Source: Pseudomonas fluorescens
Lineage (GTDB): Bacteria > Pseudomonadota > Gammaproteobacteria > Pseudomonadales > Pseudomonadaceae
NCBI RefSeq assembly: GCF_019212185.1
Contig: NZ_CP078138.1
Location: 912,501 to 976,500, forward strand
DNA length: 64,000 nucleotides
Reading direction: 5' to 3'
This document shows, piece after piece, positions 1-12,814 of the stretch (positions within the stretch are counted from its first letter, which is position 1; each line of letters starts with the position of its first letter). The notes beneath the pieces are model-generated. The model saw only the letters and a program-made list of their open reading frames with translations, had not been told where the DNA came from and did no database searches. The position numbers and the translations under genes are program-made.

Positions 1-610
1 GGGCGATCTGGATCTGTGCGCCGTCACCGCGCTCATGGTACTCGGCGATCAGGCGCTGGCTGTCGGCGAGGATCACTCCACCTTCCTGCACGGTTTGTTG
101 TGGCGGCAGGCCGCCGTCTTTTTCGCCGAGGCTCATCGAACCGCGGGTGAGCATGGCGCGCATGCCCAGTTCGCGGACGCTTGCGACTTGCACGTCGATG
201 GCGTTTTCCAGGCCATCGGGGAACAGGTAGTGATGGTCAGCCGCCGTGGTGCAGCCCGACAGCAGCAATTCGGCCAGTGCCACTTTGGTTGCCAGCGCGA
301 GTTTTTCCGGGGTCAGGCGCGCCCAGACCGGGTACAGGGTCTTGAGCCACGGAAACAAAGGCTGGTTGACCACCGGCGCCCAGGCGCGGGTCAGGGTCTG
401 ATAGAAGTGGTGGTGGGTGTTGATCAGCCCCGGCAGGATCACGTGCTCGCGGGCATCGAAGACTTGTCCACAGGGTGTCGCGGGTTGTTGGCCTTGCTTG
501 AGTACTTCGACGATCACGCCGTCCTGCACGACCAGGCCGCCACGGGCATCGAGTGCGTTGGCAGTGAAAATCGCAAGGGGGTTTTTTAACCAGATACGGG
601 TCGCAGGCAT
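1..610 (-). CDS. 8-oxoguanine deaminase, N-terminal part (cut by window edge)
   Basis: This is the first 203 codons of an amidohydrolase of the ATZ/TRZ-type cytosine/guanine deaminase family, read from the ATG at 610-608. It would deaminate 8-oxoguanine (or a related oxidised purine) hydrolytically in the cytoplasm. Visible features are the N-terminal composite beta domain and the metal-binding strand LPGLINTHHHFYQTLTRAW, whose HxH pair ligates the catalytic metal. The NTHHHFYQ form and the following tryptophan-rich stretch are typical of the 8-oxoguanine deaminase subgroup rather than of guanine deaminase GuaD. The remaining metal ligands and the C-terminus lie outside the window. A RutR-like regulator lies about 2 kb away, a context that fits purine or pyrimidine salvage. 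Substrate assignment is by family resemblance only. Confidence 0.8.
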   Translation of the reverse strand, partial: MPATRIWLKNPLAIFTANALDARGGLVVQDGVIVEVLKQGQQPATPCGQVFDAREHVILPGLINTHHHFYQTLTRAWAPVVNQPLFPWLKTLYPVWARLTPEKLALATKVALAELLLSGCTTAADHHYLFPDGLENAIDVQVASVRELGMRAMLTRGSMSLGEKDGGLPPQQTVQEGGVILADSQRLIAEYHERGDGAQIQIA

Positions 611-750
611 TTGCCGGCTCCTCTGAAAGTTGGGTTCAGGTTCGCCAGCTCAGTGTTGCCCTGTCTGCTGATCCAGGTTCGTCGCGGGGACGAGGTGCGC
701 AGTGTCGGGCAAAAGGGCTTGGCAGGCAAGCCCGGCCCGACAGGACGAAA

Positions 751-1440
751 TTACCAGGGAATGGTTTCGCCCTTGTAGTTGATGAAATGATGGCCGCCCT
801 TGCCGGCATAGGCATTCACTTGGTCAATCAGTCCGCGGGTACTGGTCTGCACATCAAGGTCGGCACCTTCGCCGCCCATGTCGGTTTTCACCCAGCCCGG
901 ATGCAGCGACAACACCGTCGGCCGCGACTCGCCCAACTGGCTGACGAAGCTGTTGGTCATGGAATTGAGCGCCGCCTTGCTCGCCTTGTACAGCGCCAGT
1001 TCCGGGGCGTCGGGCATGGTCACGCTACCCAGCACCGAACTCATGAACGCCAGCACACCGCTCCCCGGGCGAATCTGCCCGACGAAACGCTGGGCGAGGT
1101 TGATCGGCGCCACGGCATTGGTAAAAAACAACTGACCGACTTCGGCCAACGTCGCACCGCCGTTGGGTGTCTGCACTTCCGGGCCCTTGACCCCGGCGTT
1201 GACGAACAGCAGGTCGAACACTTGGCCCTGGAGCTGCTGGCTCAAGGCGATCTGCGCCTGCTGGTCGTCCATGTCCAGTTGCTCAATCCGCACGTCGCCC
1301 AGCGCCTGCAAGGCTTCGCCTTTTTGCGGGTTGCGCACGGTGGCGGTGACTTGCCAGCCGTCGGCCAGCAGGGTTTTTACCAGGCCAAGGCCCAGGCCTC
1401 GGGAGGCGCCGATGATCAGTGCGGTTTTTGCGGTTGTCAT
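751..1440 (-). CDS. Short-chain dehydrogenase/reductase (SDR)
   Basis: This 229-residue classical SDR oxidoreductase is probably cytoplasmic and NAD(P)H-dependent. The N-terminal Rossmann motif IGASRGLGLGLVKTL (residues 10-24) is the TGxxxGxG cofactor site, with S in place of the middle T. An NAG motif (FVNAGV) stabilises the central sheet, SSVLGSV supplies the catalytic Ser, and LYKASKAALNS contains the YxxxK pair. The C-terminus is short, as in the CsgA-like or sniffer-type SDRs. It stands alone between the deaminase gene and a 486-bp gap, so context does not identify a substrate. The start at 1440 leaves a full N-terminal beta strand before the glycine motif. Confidence 0.85.
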   Translation of the reverse strand: MTTAKTALIIGASRGLGLGLVKTLLADGWQVTATVRNPQKGEALQALGDVRIEQLDMDDQQAQIALSQQLQGQVFDLLFVNAGVKGPEVQTPNGGATLAEVGQLFFTNAVAPINLAQRFVGQIRPGSGVLAFMSSVLGSVTMPDAPELALYKASKAALNSMTNSFVSQLGESRPTVLSLHPGWVKTDMGGEGADLDVQTSTRGLIDQVNAYAGKGGHHFINYKGETIPW

Positions 1441-1926
1441 GAGTGGCTTCCTTGTAAAAAGTCGGGGGGCAAGGCGTCGCGACTGACGGCGCTACCTGTG
1501 GGCTTGACCCTTGAGCATACTCCAGGCTTTGCCATTGACGCTCCTTGCGCAAAGTCACTATTCGACAATGTGGACCACATAGCATTACCAGCGGTTGGTG
1601 CGCAAAGGCGCCTGGTTAAAAAATGATCATCGTCCTGCACCCCATGCTGGCTATGCCACTGCGCGACCCATGAACGGCTTATCCACAGCTTGCTCCACAG
1701 TATTTGTGTGCAAGCCTAAAGCTTGGGCATAAGCCGGATATGGCTTTGATCCAAAGCTGCTAACGCGCGCTAACTGTTTGTTTTACGGTCGAATCGAGTC
1801 GCGTGCGGAGCAATTGGACAAAAACTGAGCAGTGCCCTCAAAGCCACGTGACAGAAGGGTTACAGCTCTGTGTGCTCAGGTTATCCACAGTCGGGTGCAC
1901 AGCGGATGTGGGCAACTGTCAGTGAA
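1441..1926. other. 486-bp gene-free region with two DnaA-box-like sites
   Basis: No credible gene is present: the short open frames here have atypical composition and no ribosome binding site. Two identical same-strand copies of TTATCCACAG occur at 1679-1688 and 1881-1890, 202 bp apart, and each matches the DnaA-box consensus TTATNCACA. The segment must also contain the promoter of the SDR gene (reading left). The genes expected around a Pseudomonas origin (dnaA, dnaN, rpmH, parAB) are absent, so I do not call an origin. Confidence 0.45.
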
Positions 1927-2508
1927 TCAGCGCTGCAACAGAATGCGCCCACGACTCAAGTCGGCCAACTGGCTTTGCAACAGCTCGATCTGCGCTTCAC
2001 CCACGGCCAACTGAAGTTCTACGCCATTGGCCGTGAACTGTTCATCCACCACCAAACCGCCGGCCTCGGCGACGCGCAGTCTGACCAGGGCCAACTCGCT
2101 GAATCCGCAGTGGCAACTCAGCGGCTCACGGCTGATCAACTCGATCTTGGCTGCGCCCTGCAGGCACTTGTTGGCACCTCCTCCGTAGGCCCTCGCCAAA
2201 CCGCCGGTGCCCAGTTGGATGCCGCCGTACCAGCGAATTACCAGCACCACCACCTGGTCGCAGTCCTGGGCTTCGATGGCGGCCAGTATCGGCCTGCCGG
2301 CAGTGCCGCCGGGTTCGCCATCATCGTTGCTGCGATACTGGTCGGCGAGTTTCCAGGCCCAGCAATTATGCGTCGCGTCGAGATCGCTGTGCTGTTCGAT
2401 GAAGGCTTGGGCTTCGGCGGGGCTGGTGATAGGCGCCGCGAGGGTGATGAAGCGGCTCTTGCGAATCTCTTCCTGGTATTCGCAAAAACCGGCAAGGGTA
2501 AAGGGCAT
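1927..2508 (-). CDS. YigZ/IMPACT family protein
   Basis: This 193-residue protein of the YigZ (IMPACT N-terminal, UPF0029) family matches the usual size of about 195-205 residues. The signature block is HNCWAWKLADQYRSNDDGEP followed directly by GGTAGRPIL (residues about 62-90), then the conserved VVLVIRWYGGIQLGTGGLARAY. The C-terminal third is the ferredoxin-like DUF1949 domain. Bacterial members are cytoplasmic and their biochemical role is not established; a part in translation control or nucleic-acid binding has been proposed from the eukaryotic homologue. It ends 10 bp after the TetR gene stop on the same strand reading order, so the two may be co-transcribed. Confidence 0.88.
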   Translation of the reverse strand: MPFTLAGFCEYQEEIRKSRFITLAAPITSPAEAQAFIEQHSDLDATHNCWAWKLADQYRSNDDGEPGGTAGRPILAAIEAQDCDQVVVLVIRWYGGIQLGTGGLARAYGGGANKCLQGAAKIELISREPLSCHCGFSELALVRLRVAEAGGLVVDEQFTANGVELQLAVGEAQIELLQSQLADLSRGRILLQR

Positions 2509-2518
2509 GGTAACGGTC

Positions 2519-3169
2519 TTAAATAGCGGGAGTGAGGCCGCAGCCTTTGAGAATGATGCGGATCAGGTTATTACCCGCATCGTCGATGTCCTGTTTGGTC
2601 AATTTGCTGCGCCCGGTGACGCGGCAGATCTGGGTGGAGAAGTCGGCGTAGTGCTGGGTACTGCCCCATAGCAGAAAAATCAGGTTGACCGGATCAACCG
2701 GGTCCATTTTACCGGCGTCGATCCACGCCTGAAACACACTCGCGCGGCCCTGGAACCAGGTCCGGTAGTCACGGTTGAAATACTCGCTCAGGCATTCGCC
2801 GCCACTGATGACTTCCATGGCGAATACCCGCGACGCCTGCGGATGACGACGCGAGAACTCCATCTTGGCGCGAATGTAGCGGGTCAAGGCCTCGGCCGGG
2901 TCATCGTCGGCGGTGAGGGTGTTGAAGGTGCTGTCCCACAACTGAATGATGTTGCTCAACACGCCGATGTACAGGCCCAGCTTGTTGGTGAAGTAGTAAT
3001 GCAGGTTGGCTTTGGGCAATCCGGCGTTCTGCGCAATGGTGTTCATGCTGGTGCCTTTGAACCCATGCCGGGCGAATTCGACTTCCGCGGCCTTGAGAAT
3101 TGCCTGTTCGTTCTTTTGACGAATACGACCGGCAGGTTTGCCGCTGTGCGCTGGGACTTCAAGGGTCAT
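2519..3169 (-). CDS. TetR-family regulator, RutR-like
   Basis: This TetR-family repressor has 216 residues when started at the ATG at 3169, which gives the usual short basic N-terminus (GKPAGRIRQKNEQ). The open frame could begin 16 codons earlier at 3217, but that extension looks unlike protein. The helix-turn-helix is at about residues 30-60 (FKGTSMNTIAQNAGLPKAN and LHYYFTNKLGLYI). The C-terminal ligand-binding domain (RTWFQGRASVFQAWIDAGKM, STQHYADF) resembles RutR-type regulators, which sense pyrimidine or purine intermediates. It lies close to the 8-oxoguanine deaminase and just upstream of yigZ. Ligand and targets are inferred from family resemblance, not shown here. Confidence 0.8.
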   Translation of the reverse strand: MTLEVPAHSGKPAGRIRQKNEQAILKAAEVEFARHGFKGTSMNTIAQNAGLPKANLHYYFTNKLGLYIGVLSNIIQLWDSTFNTLTADDDPAEALTRYIRAKMEFSRRHPQASRVFAMEVISGGECLSEYFNRDYRTWFQGRASVFQAWIDAGKMDPVDPVNLIFLLWGSTQHYADFSTQICRVTGRSKLTKQDIDDAGNNLIRIILKGCGLTPAI

Positions 3170-3263
3170 GGACGATTCCGGGCAGGTCAGTAGGGCATCA
3201 GTGCGTTGATAACGCACCAGCAGGCATCCGACAAGCCTTGGTGCGACAAAAAAGCCGGGTACT

Positions 3264-4184
3264 TCACCGAGTTGCCGCCAGGCTTTCGAGGAAGCTTTCC
3301 AGTACCAGGTTCGGGCGCCGGCCCTTGCGTGTGACCGATGCCAGGCTCAAGTCATAGAAGCGTGCATCAGGCTTGAGCGCCCGCAAGCGGCCCTGCTGCA
3401 CCCACAGGCTGGCGTAGTGGTCGGGCAGATAGCCGATGTAGCGCCCGGTCAGGATCAGGAACGCCATGCCTTCGCGGTCCGAAGCGCTGGCGGTGCAATT
3501 GAGCGCCTGGTAATGGGCCTGGATCTCCGCCGGCAAGCGAAAAGTCGGGGCAATGGCGTCCTGAGTGTTGAGGCGCGCATCGTCCAACTGTTTGTCGTCG
3601 GCGTAGAACAGCGGGTGCCCGACCGCGCAATAGAGCAGTGAGCGCTCACTGTAGAGCGGCTGATATTCCAGGCCCGACAAGGCACTGGCCTGCGGCACGA
3701 CGCCGACGTGCAGGCGACCATCGAGTACACCCTGTTCGACTTCATTGGGAGCAATCATGCGGATCTGGATCTGCACGTCCGGCCCACGCTCCTTCAATTG
3801 TGCCAGGGCATGGGTGATGCGCATGTGGGGCAGGGTGACGAGGTTGTCGGTCAGGCCGATCGTCAGCTCGCCACGCAGGTGCTGGTGCAGGCCGTTGACC
3901 TCGGTGCGAAAACTTTCCAGTGCGCTGAGCAACTGCAACGCCGACTGGTAGACCTCGCGGCCTTCTTCAGTCAGGGAAAAACCGGCGCGCCCGCGCTGGC
4001 ACAGGCGCAGGCCCAGGCGTTGTTCGAGGTCGCTCATCTGCTGGCTGATGGCCGAACGGCCGATCCCCAGCACGCTCTCGGCGGCAGAGAAACCGCCGGA
4101 TTCGACGACACTGCGGAAGATCCGCAACAGGCGGATATCAAAATCGCTGACTTGCGCCAGAGGGTCAGGTCGACGGCTGCTCAT
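3264..4184 (-). CDS. bauR: LysR-type regulator BauR
   Basis: This 306-residue LysR-type regulator has its N-terminal helix-turn-helix at about residues 20-75 (FDIRLLRIFRSVVESGGFSA, GIGRSAISQQMSDLEQRLG) and a periplasmic-binding-like effector domain from about residue 95. It is divergent from bauA with a 139-bp intergenic region, matching the bauR-bauA arrangement of P. aeruginosa, where BauR activates beta-alanine and polyamine-derived amino-acid catabolism. A LysR-type inverted repeat sits in the divergent promoter at 4201-4221. Effector (probably beta-alanine or a related omega-amino acid) is inferred from synteny. Confidence 0.85.
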   Translation of the reverse strand: MSSRRPDPLAQVSDFDIRLLRIFRSVVESGGFSAAESVLGIGRSAISQQMSDLEQRLGLRLCQRGRAGFSLTEEGREVYQSALQLLSALESFRTEVNGLHQHLRGELTIGLTDNLVTLPHMRITHALAQLKERGPDVQIQIRMIAPNEVEQGVLDGRLHVGVVPQASALSGLEYQPLYSERSLLYCAVGHPLFYADDKQLDDARLNTQDAIAPTFRLPAEIQAHYQALNCTASASDREGMAFLILTGRYIGYLPDHYASLWVQQGRLRALKPDARFYDLSLASVTRKGRRPNLVLESFLESLAATR

Positions 4185-4200
4185 GGGGCGTGCTCGATAG

Positions 4201-4221
4201 TTTAGTGGTGATCTGACTAAA
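4201..4221. promoter_or_regulatory. Candidate BauR binding site in bauR-bauA intergenic region
   Basis: TTTAGT and ACTAAA form a perfect 6-bp inverted repeat separated by 9 bp, a size and symmetry typical of LysR T-N11-A boxes. It lies just upstream of the bauR start codon, so autoregulation plus activation of bauA is plausible. A weaker second copy (TTAG...CTAA) is at 4265-4278, nearer bauA. Confidence 0.5.
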
Positions 4222-4323
4222 GGTTATAAATGTTGGATTTCACCGACTTTATCGCCGTGGCAATTTAGCTGCAACTAAGGTTTTCAATCCCTACGCCGTT
4301 TATTGCCTTGCGAGGTTTCGCTC

Positions 4324-5673
4324 ATGAACTTGCCTGAAAACGCCCCGTCGTCCCTGGCCAGCCAGCTCAAGCTGGATGCTCACTGGATGCCTTACACCGC
4401 CAACCGCAATTTCCAGCGTGATCCACGCTTGATCGTCGGCGCTGAAGGCAGCTGGCTGATCGACGACAAGGGCCGCAAGGTCTACGACTCGCTGTCCGGT
4501 CTGTGGACCTGCGGCGCCGGGCACACCCGCAAGGAAATCCAGGAGGCGGTGGCCAAGCAGTTGGGCACCCTGGACTACTCGCCAGGCTTCCAGTACGGCC
4601 ATCCACTGTCGTTCCAACTGGCGGAAAAGATCACCGACCTGACCCCGGGCAATCTCAACCACGTGTTCTTCACCGACTCGGGCTCCGAGTGTGCTGACAC
4701 TGCGGTAAAAATGGTGCGTGCCTACTGGCGCCTGAAAGGCCAGTCGACCAAGACCAAGATGATCGGCCGTGCCCGTGGTTATCACGGAGTGAACATCGCC
4801 GGCACCAGCCTCGGTGGGGTCAACGGCAACCGCAAGTTGTTCGGCCAGGCGATGATGGACGTCGATCACCTGCCGCACACCCTGCTGGCCAGCAACGCCT
4901 ATTCGCGCGGCATGCCGGAGCAGGGTGGTATTGCCCTGGCGGATGAACTGCTGAAGCTGATCGAACTGCACGACGCCTCGAACATCGCCGCCGTGTTCGT
5001 CGAACCCATGGCCGGTTCGGCTGGCGTGTTGGTGCCGCCACAGGGTTACCTCAAGCGCCTGCGCGAGATCTGCGATCAGCACAACATTCTGTTGGTGTTC
5101 GACGAAGTGATCACCGGTTTCGGCCGTACCGGCACCATGTTTGGCGCCACCACCTTCGGTGTCACCCCGGACCTGATGTGCATCGCCAAGCAAGTCACCA
5201 ACGGTGCGATCCCGATGGGCGCGGTGATTGCCAGCTCCGAGATCTACCAGACTTTCATGAACCAGGCGACGCCGGAGTACGCAGTGGAGTTCCCTCACGG
5301 CTACACCTATTCCGCCCACCCGGTGGCCTGTGCCGCTGGCCTGGCCGCACTCGATCTGCTGCAAAAGGAAAACCTGGTGCAGAGCGTGGCGGAAGTCGCG
5401 CCGCATTTCGAGAATGCACTTCACGGTCTGAAGGGCACGAAAAACATCATCGACATCCGCAACTTCGGCCTGGCCGGGGCGATCCAGATCGCACCCCGTG
5501 ACGGTGACGCCATCGTGCGTCCGTTCGAAGCCGGCATGGCCCTGTGGAAAGCCGGGTTCTACGTGCGCTTCGGCGGCGACACCCTGCAGTTCGGGCCAAC
5601 TTTCAACAGCAAGCCGCAGGACCTCGATCGCCTGTTCGACGCTGTCGGCGAAGCGCTGAACAAAATCGACTGA
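4324..5673 (+). CDS. bauA: Omega-amino acid/beta-alanine--pyruvate aminotransferase
   Basis: This class III PLP-dependent transaminase of 449 residues is the same length as the characterised Pseudomonas omega-amino acid:pyruvate aminotransferase. It transfers the amino group of beta-alanine (and other omega-amino acids) to pyruvate, giving malonate semialdehyde and alanine. The PLP lysine is K289 in MCIAKQVTNGAIPMGAV, preceded by the Asp of FDEVITGFGRTG; the phosphate-binding TDSGSECADTAVK is also present. The ATG at 4324 is preferred over an in-frame ATG at 4303 because the family begins MNLPENAPSS and GAGG-like bases sit at 4308-4313. It is followed 71 bp downstream by bauC, which uses its product. 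Confidence 0.93.
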   Translation: MNLPENAPSSLASQLKLDAHWMPYTANRNFQRDPRLIVGAEGSWLIDDKGRKVYDSLSGLWTCGAGHTRKEIQEAVAKQLGTLDYSPGFQYGHPLSFQLAEKITDLTPGNLNHVFFTDSGSECADTAVKMVRAYWRLKGQSTKTKMIGRARGYHGVNIAGTSLGGVNGNRKLFGQAMMDVDHLPHTLLASNAYSRGMPEQGGIALADELLKLIELHDASNIAAVFVEPMAGSAGVLVPPQGYLKRLREICDQHNILLVFDEVITGFGRTGTMFGATTFGVTPDLMCIAKQVTNGAIPMGAVIASSEIYQTFMNQATPEYAVEFPHGYTYSAHPVACAAGLAALDLLQKENLVQSVAEVAPHFENALHGLKGTKNIIDIRNFGLAGAIQIAPRDGDAIVRPFEAGMALWKAGFYVRFGGDTLQFGPTFNSKPQDLDRLFDAVGEALNKID

Positions 5674-5744
5674 TTGCACTTACCTTCTTATATAAGCAGG
5701 CGTCCTTCAACGGGCGCCTGTGGACAACTTTTCAGGAGCCCTGC

Positions 5745-7238
5745 ATGAGCCTTATCCCACATTTGATCAATGGCGAACTGGTGAACGATAACGGTCGCAC
5801 CGCCGACGTGTTCAACCCGTCCACCGGTCAGCCGATCCATAAAGTGCCGTTGGCCAGCCGCGAAACCATCCAGCAGGCCATCGATGCTGCCAAGGCGGCG
5901 TTCCCGGCCTGGCGCAACACGCCTGCGGCCAAGCGTGCCCAAGTGATGTTCCGCTTCAAGCAATTGCTGGAGCAGAACGAAGCGCGTATTTCGCAATTGA
6001 TCAGTGAAGAACACGGCAAGACCCTGGAAGACGCGGCCGGTGAGCTCAAGCGCGGTATCGAGAACGTCGAATTCGCCTGTGCCGCTCCGGAAATCCTCAA
6101 GGGTGAATACAGCCGTAACGTCGGCCCGAACATCGATGCCTGGTCGGACTTCCAGCCGCTGGGCGTGGTAGCGGGCATCACCCCGTTCAACTTCCCGGCG
6201 ATGGTGCCACTGTGGATGTACCCGCTGGCCATCGTCTGCGGTAACTGCTTCATCCTTAAACCGTCGGAGCGTGACCCGAGCTCCACGTTGCTGATTGCTC
6301 AACTGTTGCTGGAAGCCGGTCTGCCGAAAGGCGTGATGAGCGTGGTGCACGGCGATAAGTCGGCGGTGGATGCACTGATCGAGGCGCCGGAAGTCAAAGC
6401 CCTGAGCTTTGTCGGATCGACGCCGATTGCTGAATACATCTACGCCGAAGGCACCAAACGCGGCAAGCGCGTCCAAGCGTTGGGCGGGGCGAAGAACCAT
6501 GCCGTACTGATGCCGGATGCCGACCTGGATAACGCCGTCAGTGCACTGATGGGTGCAGCCTACGGTTCGTGCGGTGAGCGTTGCATGGCCATTTCGGTGG
6601 CGGTGTGCGTGGGTGACCAGGTGGCGGATGCGCTGGTGGCCAAGCTGACGCCACAAATCAAGGCGCTGAAAATTGGCGCGGGCACTTCCTGTGGTCTGGA
6701 CATGGGGCCGTTGGTCACCGGCCAGGCGCGGGACAAGGTCAGCGGCTACGTCGATGACGGTGTGGCGGCGGGTGCCAAATTGGTGGTGGACGGTCGTGGC
6801 CTGAGCGTGGCCGGTCATGAGGAGGGCTTCTTCCTGGGTGGCTGCCTGTTCGACAACGTCACTCCTGAGATGCGTATCTATAAAGAAGAGATCTTTGGTC
6901 CTGTACTGTGTGTTGTCCGGGTCAACAGCCTGGAAGAGGCGATGCAACTGATCAACGATCACGAATACGGCAACGGTACCTGCATCTTCACCCGTGACGG
7001 TGAAGCGGCGCGGCTGTTCTGTGACGAGATCGAGGTGGGCATGGTAGGGGTCAACGTGCCGTTGCCGGTGCCGGTGGCGTATCACAGCTTCGGCGGCTGG
7101 AAGCGTTCGCTGTTCGGTGACCTGCATGCCTACGGTCCGGACGGCGTGCGTTTCTACACTCGGCGCAAGGCAATCACCCAGCGCTGGCCACAGCGTGCGA
7201 GCCATGAGGCTTCGCAATTCGCCTTCCCGAGCTTGTAA
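5745..7238 (+). CDS. bauC: CoA-acylating malonate/methylmalonate-semialdehyde dehydrogenase
   Basis: This 497-residue aldehyde dehydrogenase belongs to the MmsA class and is expected to oxidise 3-oxopropanoate (malonate semialdehyde) from BauA to acetyl-CoA with NAD and Co[18 protein letters not shown] is the cofactor-domain signature of CoA-acylating members, FVGSTPIAEYIYAEG is the NAD site, and the catalytic cysteine is C280 in GSCGERCMAIS. The ATG at 5745 follows AGGAG at 5734-5738. An in-frame upstream extension into the end of bauA is rejected. A second paralogue, MmsA, lies at 25.7 kb; this copy belongs with beta-alanine breakdown by its position. A strong terminator follows. Confidence 0.88.
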   Translation: MSLIPHLINGELVNDNGRTADVFNPSTGQPIHKVPLASRETIQQAIDAAKAAFPAWRNTPAAKRAQVMFRFKQLLEQNEARISQLISEEHGKTLEDAAGELKRGIENVEFACAAPEILKGEYSRNVGPNIDAWSDFQPLGVVAGITPFNFPAMVPLWMYPLAIVCGNCFILKPSERDPSSTLLIAQLLLEAGLPKGVMSVVHGDKSAVDALIEAPEVKALSFVGSTPIAEYIYAEGTKRGKRVQALGGAKNHAVLMPDADLDNAVSALMGAAYGSCGERCMAISVAVCVGDQVADALVAKLTPQIKALKIGAGTSCGLDMGPLVTGQARDKVSGYVDDGVAAGAKLVVDGRGLSVAGHEEGFFLGGCLFDNVTPEMRIYKEEIFGPVLCVVRVNSLEEAMQLINDHEYGNGTCIFTRDGEAARLFCDEIEVGMVGVNVPLPVPVAYHSFGGWKRSLFGDLHAYGPDGVRFYTRRKAITQRWPQRASHEASQFAFPSL

Positions 7239-7255
7239 GGCGAAGTTGTGCAGTA

Positions 7256-7287
7256 GGCCGCGCCCTTGGGCGCGGCCTTCGCGTTTT
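7256..7287 (+). terminator. Rho-independent terminator after bauC
   Basis: GGCCGCGCCC (7256-7265) and GGGCGCGGCC (7268-7277) form a 10-bp GC stem with a 2-base loop, followed by a T run at 7283-7287. It separates the bau operon from the rRNA promoters. Confidence 0.85.
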
Positions 7288-7330
7288 TGGGGCGTTTCTG
7301 ACTTATATGACAGAATTATGAAATTAGTGG

Positions 7331-7358
7331 TTGACGCGAGTTTTTATCTGTCTATAAT
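7331..7358 (+). promoter_or_regulatory. rrn promoter, distal copy
   Basis: The -35 box is TTGACG (7331-7336), the spacer is 16 bp, and the -10 box is a perfect TATAAT (7353-7358), followed by a GC-rich discriminator. It is the first of three promoters in tandem reading into the 16S gene. Confidence 0.7.
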
Positions 7359-7475
7359 TCGCCCCACTTCCGGCGCAGTCGAAACGGAAAACTCCTTGGT
7401 AAACAACGAGTTACGAAGTTTTCGGCAGTCAGTGTTTCAGGTCATCGAAGCGCGAAGGAAGTTGAAAAAGAGGTG

Positions 7476-7503
7476 TTGACAGCAGCGTGTAACGCTGTAG
7501 AAT
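7476..7503 (+). promoter_or_regulatory. rrn promoter, middle copy
   Basis: The -35 box is TTGACA (7476-7481), the spacer is 16 bp and the -10 box is TAGAAT (7498-7503). The short spacer and C-rich discriminator (TCGCCTCCC) fit growth-rate and stringent control of rRNA promoters. Confidence 0.8.
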
Positions 7504-7584
7504 TCGCCTCCCGCTGACGAGAGATCGAAAGCGCAAGTGGTTGAAGTTGTTAAGGATTCCTTGAAAACTTCTGAAAATAATCAC

Positions 7585-7612
7585 TTGACAGCAAATGAGG
7601 CTGCTGTAGAAT
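7585..7612 (+). promoter_or_regulatory. rrn promoter, proximal copy
   Basis: The -35 box is TTGACA (7585-7590), the spacer is 16 bp and the -10 box is TAGAAT (7607-7612), with a GCGCGCCTC discriminator. It shares both hexamers and spacing with the middle copy, 109 bp upstream. Confidence 0.8.
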
Positions 7613-7619
7613 GCGCGCC

Positions 7620-7809
7620 TCGGTTGAGACGAAAGATCTTAACCAACCGCTCTTTAACAACTGAATCAAGCAATTCGTGTGGGTGCTTGTGCAGTCAGAC
7701 TGATAGTCAACAAGATTATCAGCATCACAAGTTACTCCGCGAGAAATCAAAGATGTAACCAACGATTGCTGAGCCAAGTTTAGGGTTTCTTAAAAACCCA
7801 AAGATGTTT
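7620..7809 (+). other. rRNA leader with boxA and 16S processing stem
   Basis: A boxA antitermination element GCTCTTTAACA is at 7649-7659. The segment 7663-7683 is perfectly complementary, over 21 bases, to 9375-9395 beyond the 16S 3' end; together they form the long stem cleaved by RNase III to release pre-16S rRNA. Confidence 0.8.
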
Positions 7810-9346
<1,537 letters not shown>

Positions 9347-9656
9347 ATCGACGACATCAGCTGCTGCATAAGCTCCCACACGAATTGCTTGATTCCTTGT
9401 AGAAGACGAGAACAGCCCTGCGGTACGGGGGTTGTTGTGTGTCGTAAAGCTTAGAAATGAGCATTCCAGCGTGAATGTTGATTTCTGATCTTTAAGATTA
9501 GATCGTTCTTTAAAAATTTGGGTATGTGATAGAAAGATAGACTGAACGTTACTTTCACTGGTAACGGATCAGGCTAAGGTAAAATTTGTGTTCTAAATGC
9601 AAATTTTCGGCGAATGTCGTCTTCATAGTATAACCAGATTGCTTGGGGTTATATGG
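9347..9656 (+). other. 16S-23S spacer without tRNA genes
   Basis: The spacer is about 310 bp. It contains the 3' arm of the 16S processing stem (9375-9395), a second boxA-like GTTCTTTAAAAA (9505-9516) and the 5' arm of the 23S processing stem (about 9636-9656, matching 12544-12566). The tRNA-Ile(GAU) and tRNA-Ala(UGC) genes usual at this position in Pseudomonas are absent. A small hairpin (AACAGCCC with GGGTTGTT, 9411-9436) stands where they would be expected. Confidence 0.85.
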
Positions 9657-12547
<2,891 letters not shown>

Positions 12548-12689
12548 ATAACACCCAAGCAATTTGACTACTCGAAAGAGCATCAGATTGCGGTGTATGA
12601 AGACGAAGACACCGAAAGTTTGCAGTACACAAATTGATCACATACCCGATTTGCTGAAGCGTCGAAAGACGGTTCGGTACCCGAATTTC

Positions 12690-12805
12690 TTGACGACCAT
12701 AGAGCATTGGAACCACCTGATCCCATCCCGAACTCAGCAGTGAAACGATGCATCGCCGATGGTAGTGTGGGGTTTCCCCATGTGAGAGTAGGTCATCGTC
12801 AAGAT
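12690..12805 (+). rRNA. rrf: 5S ribosomal RNA
   Basis: This is the full 5S rRNA of about 116 nt. The terminal helix is formed by CTTGACGA (from 12689) and TCGTCAAG (to 12803), and the conserved GAACCACCTGATCCCATCCC loop is present. It lies 142 bp after the 23S gene, with no tRNA in between or after. Confidence 0.97.
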
Positions 12806-12814
12806 TAAATTCCG

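Noticed and set aside
1679..1890. Chromosomal origin of replication
   Set aside because: Only two DnaA-like boxes are present and dnaA, dnaN, rpmH and parAB are absent.
9411..9436. Degenerate tRNA in the 16S-23S spacer
   Set aside because: Only a single short hairpin is present, with no D, anticodon or T arms and no GGTTCAA-type loop.
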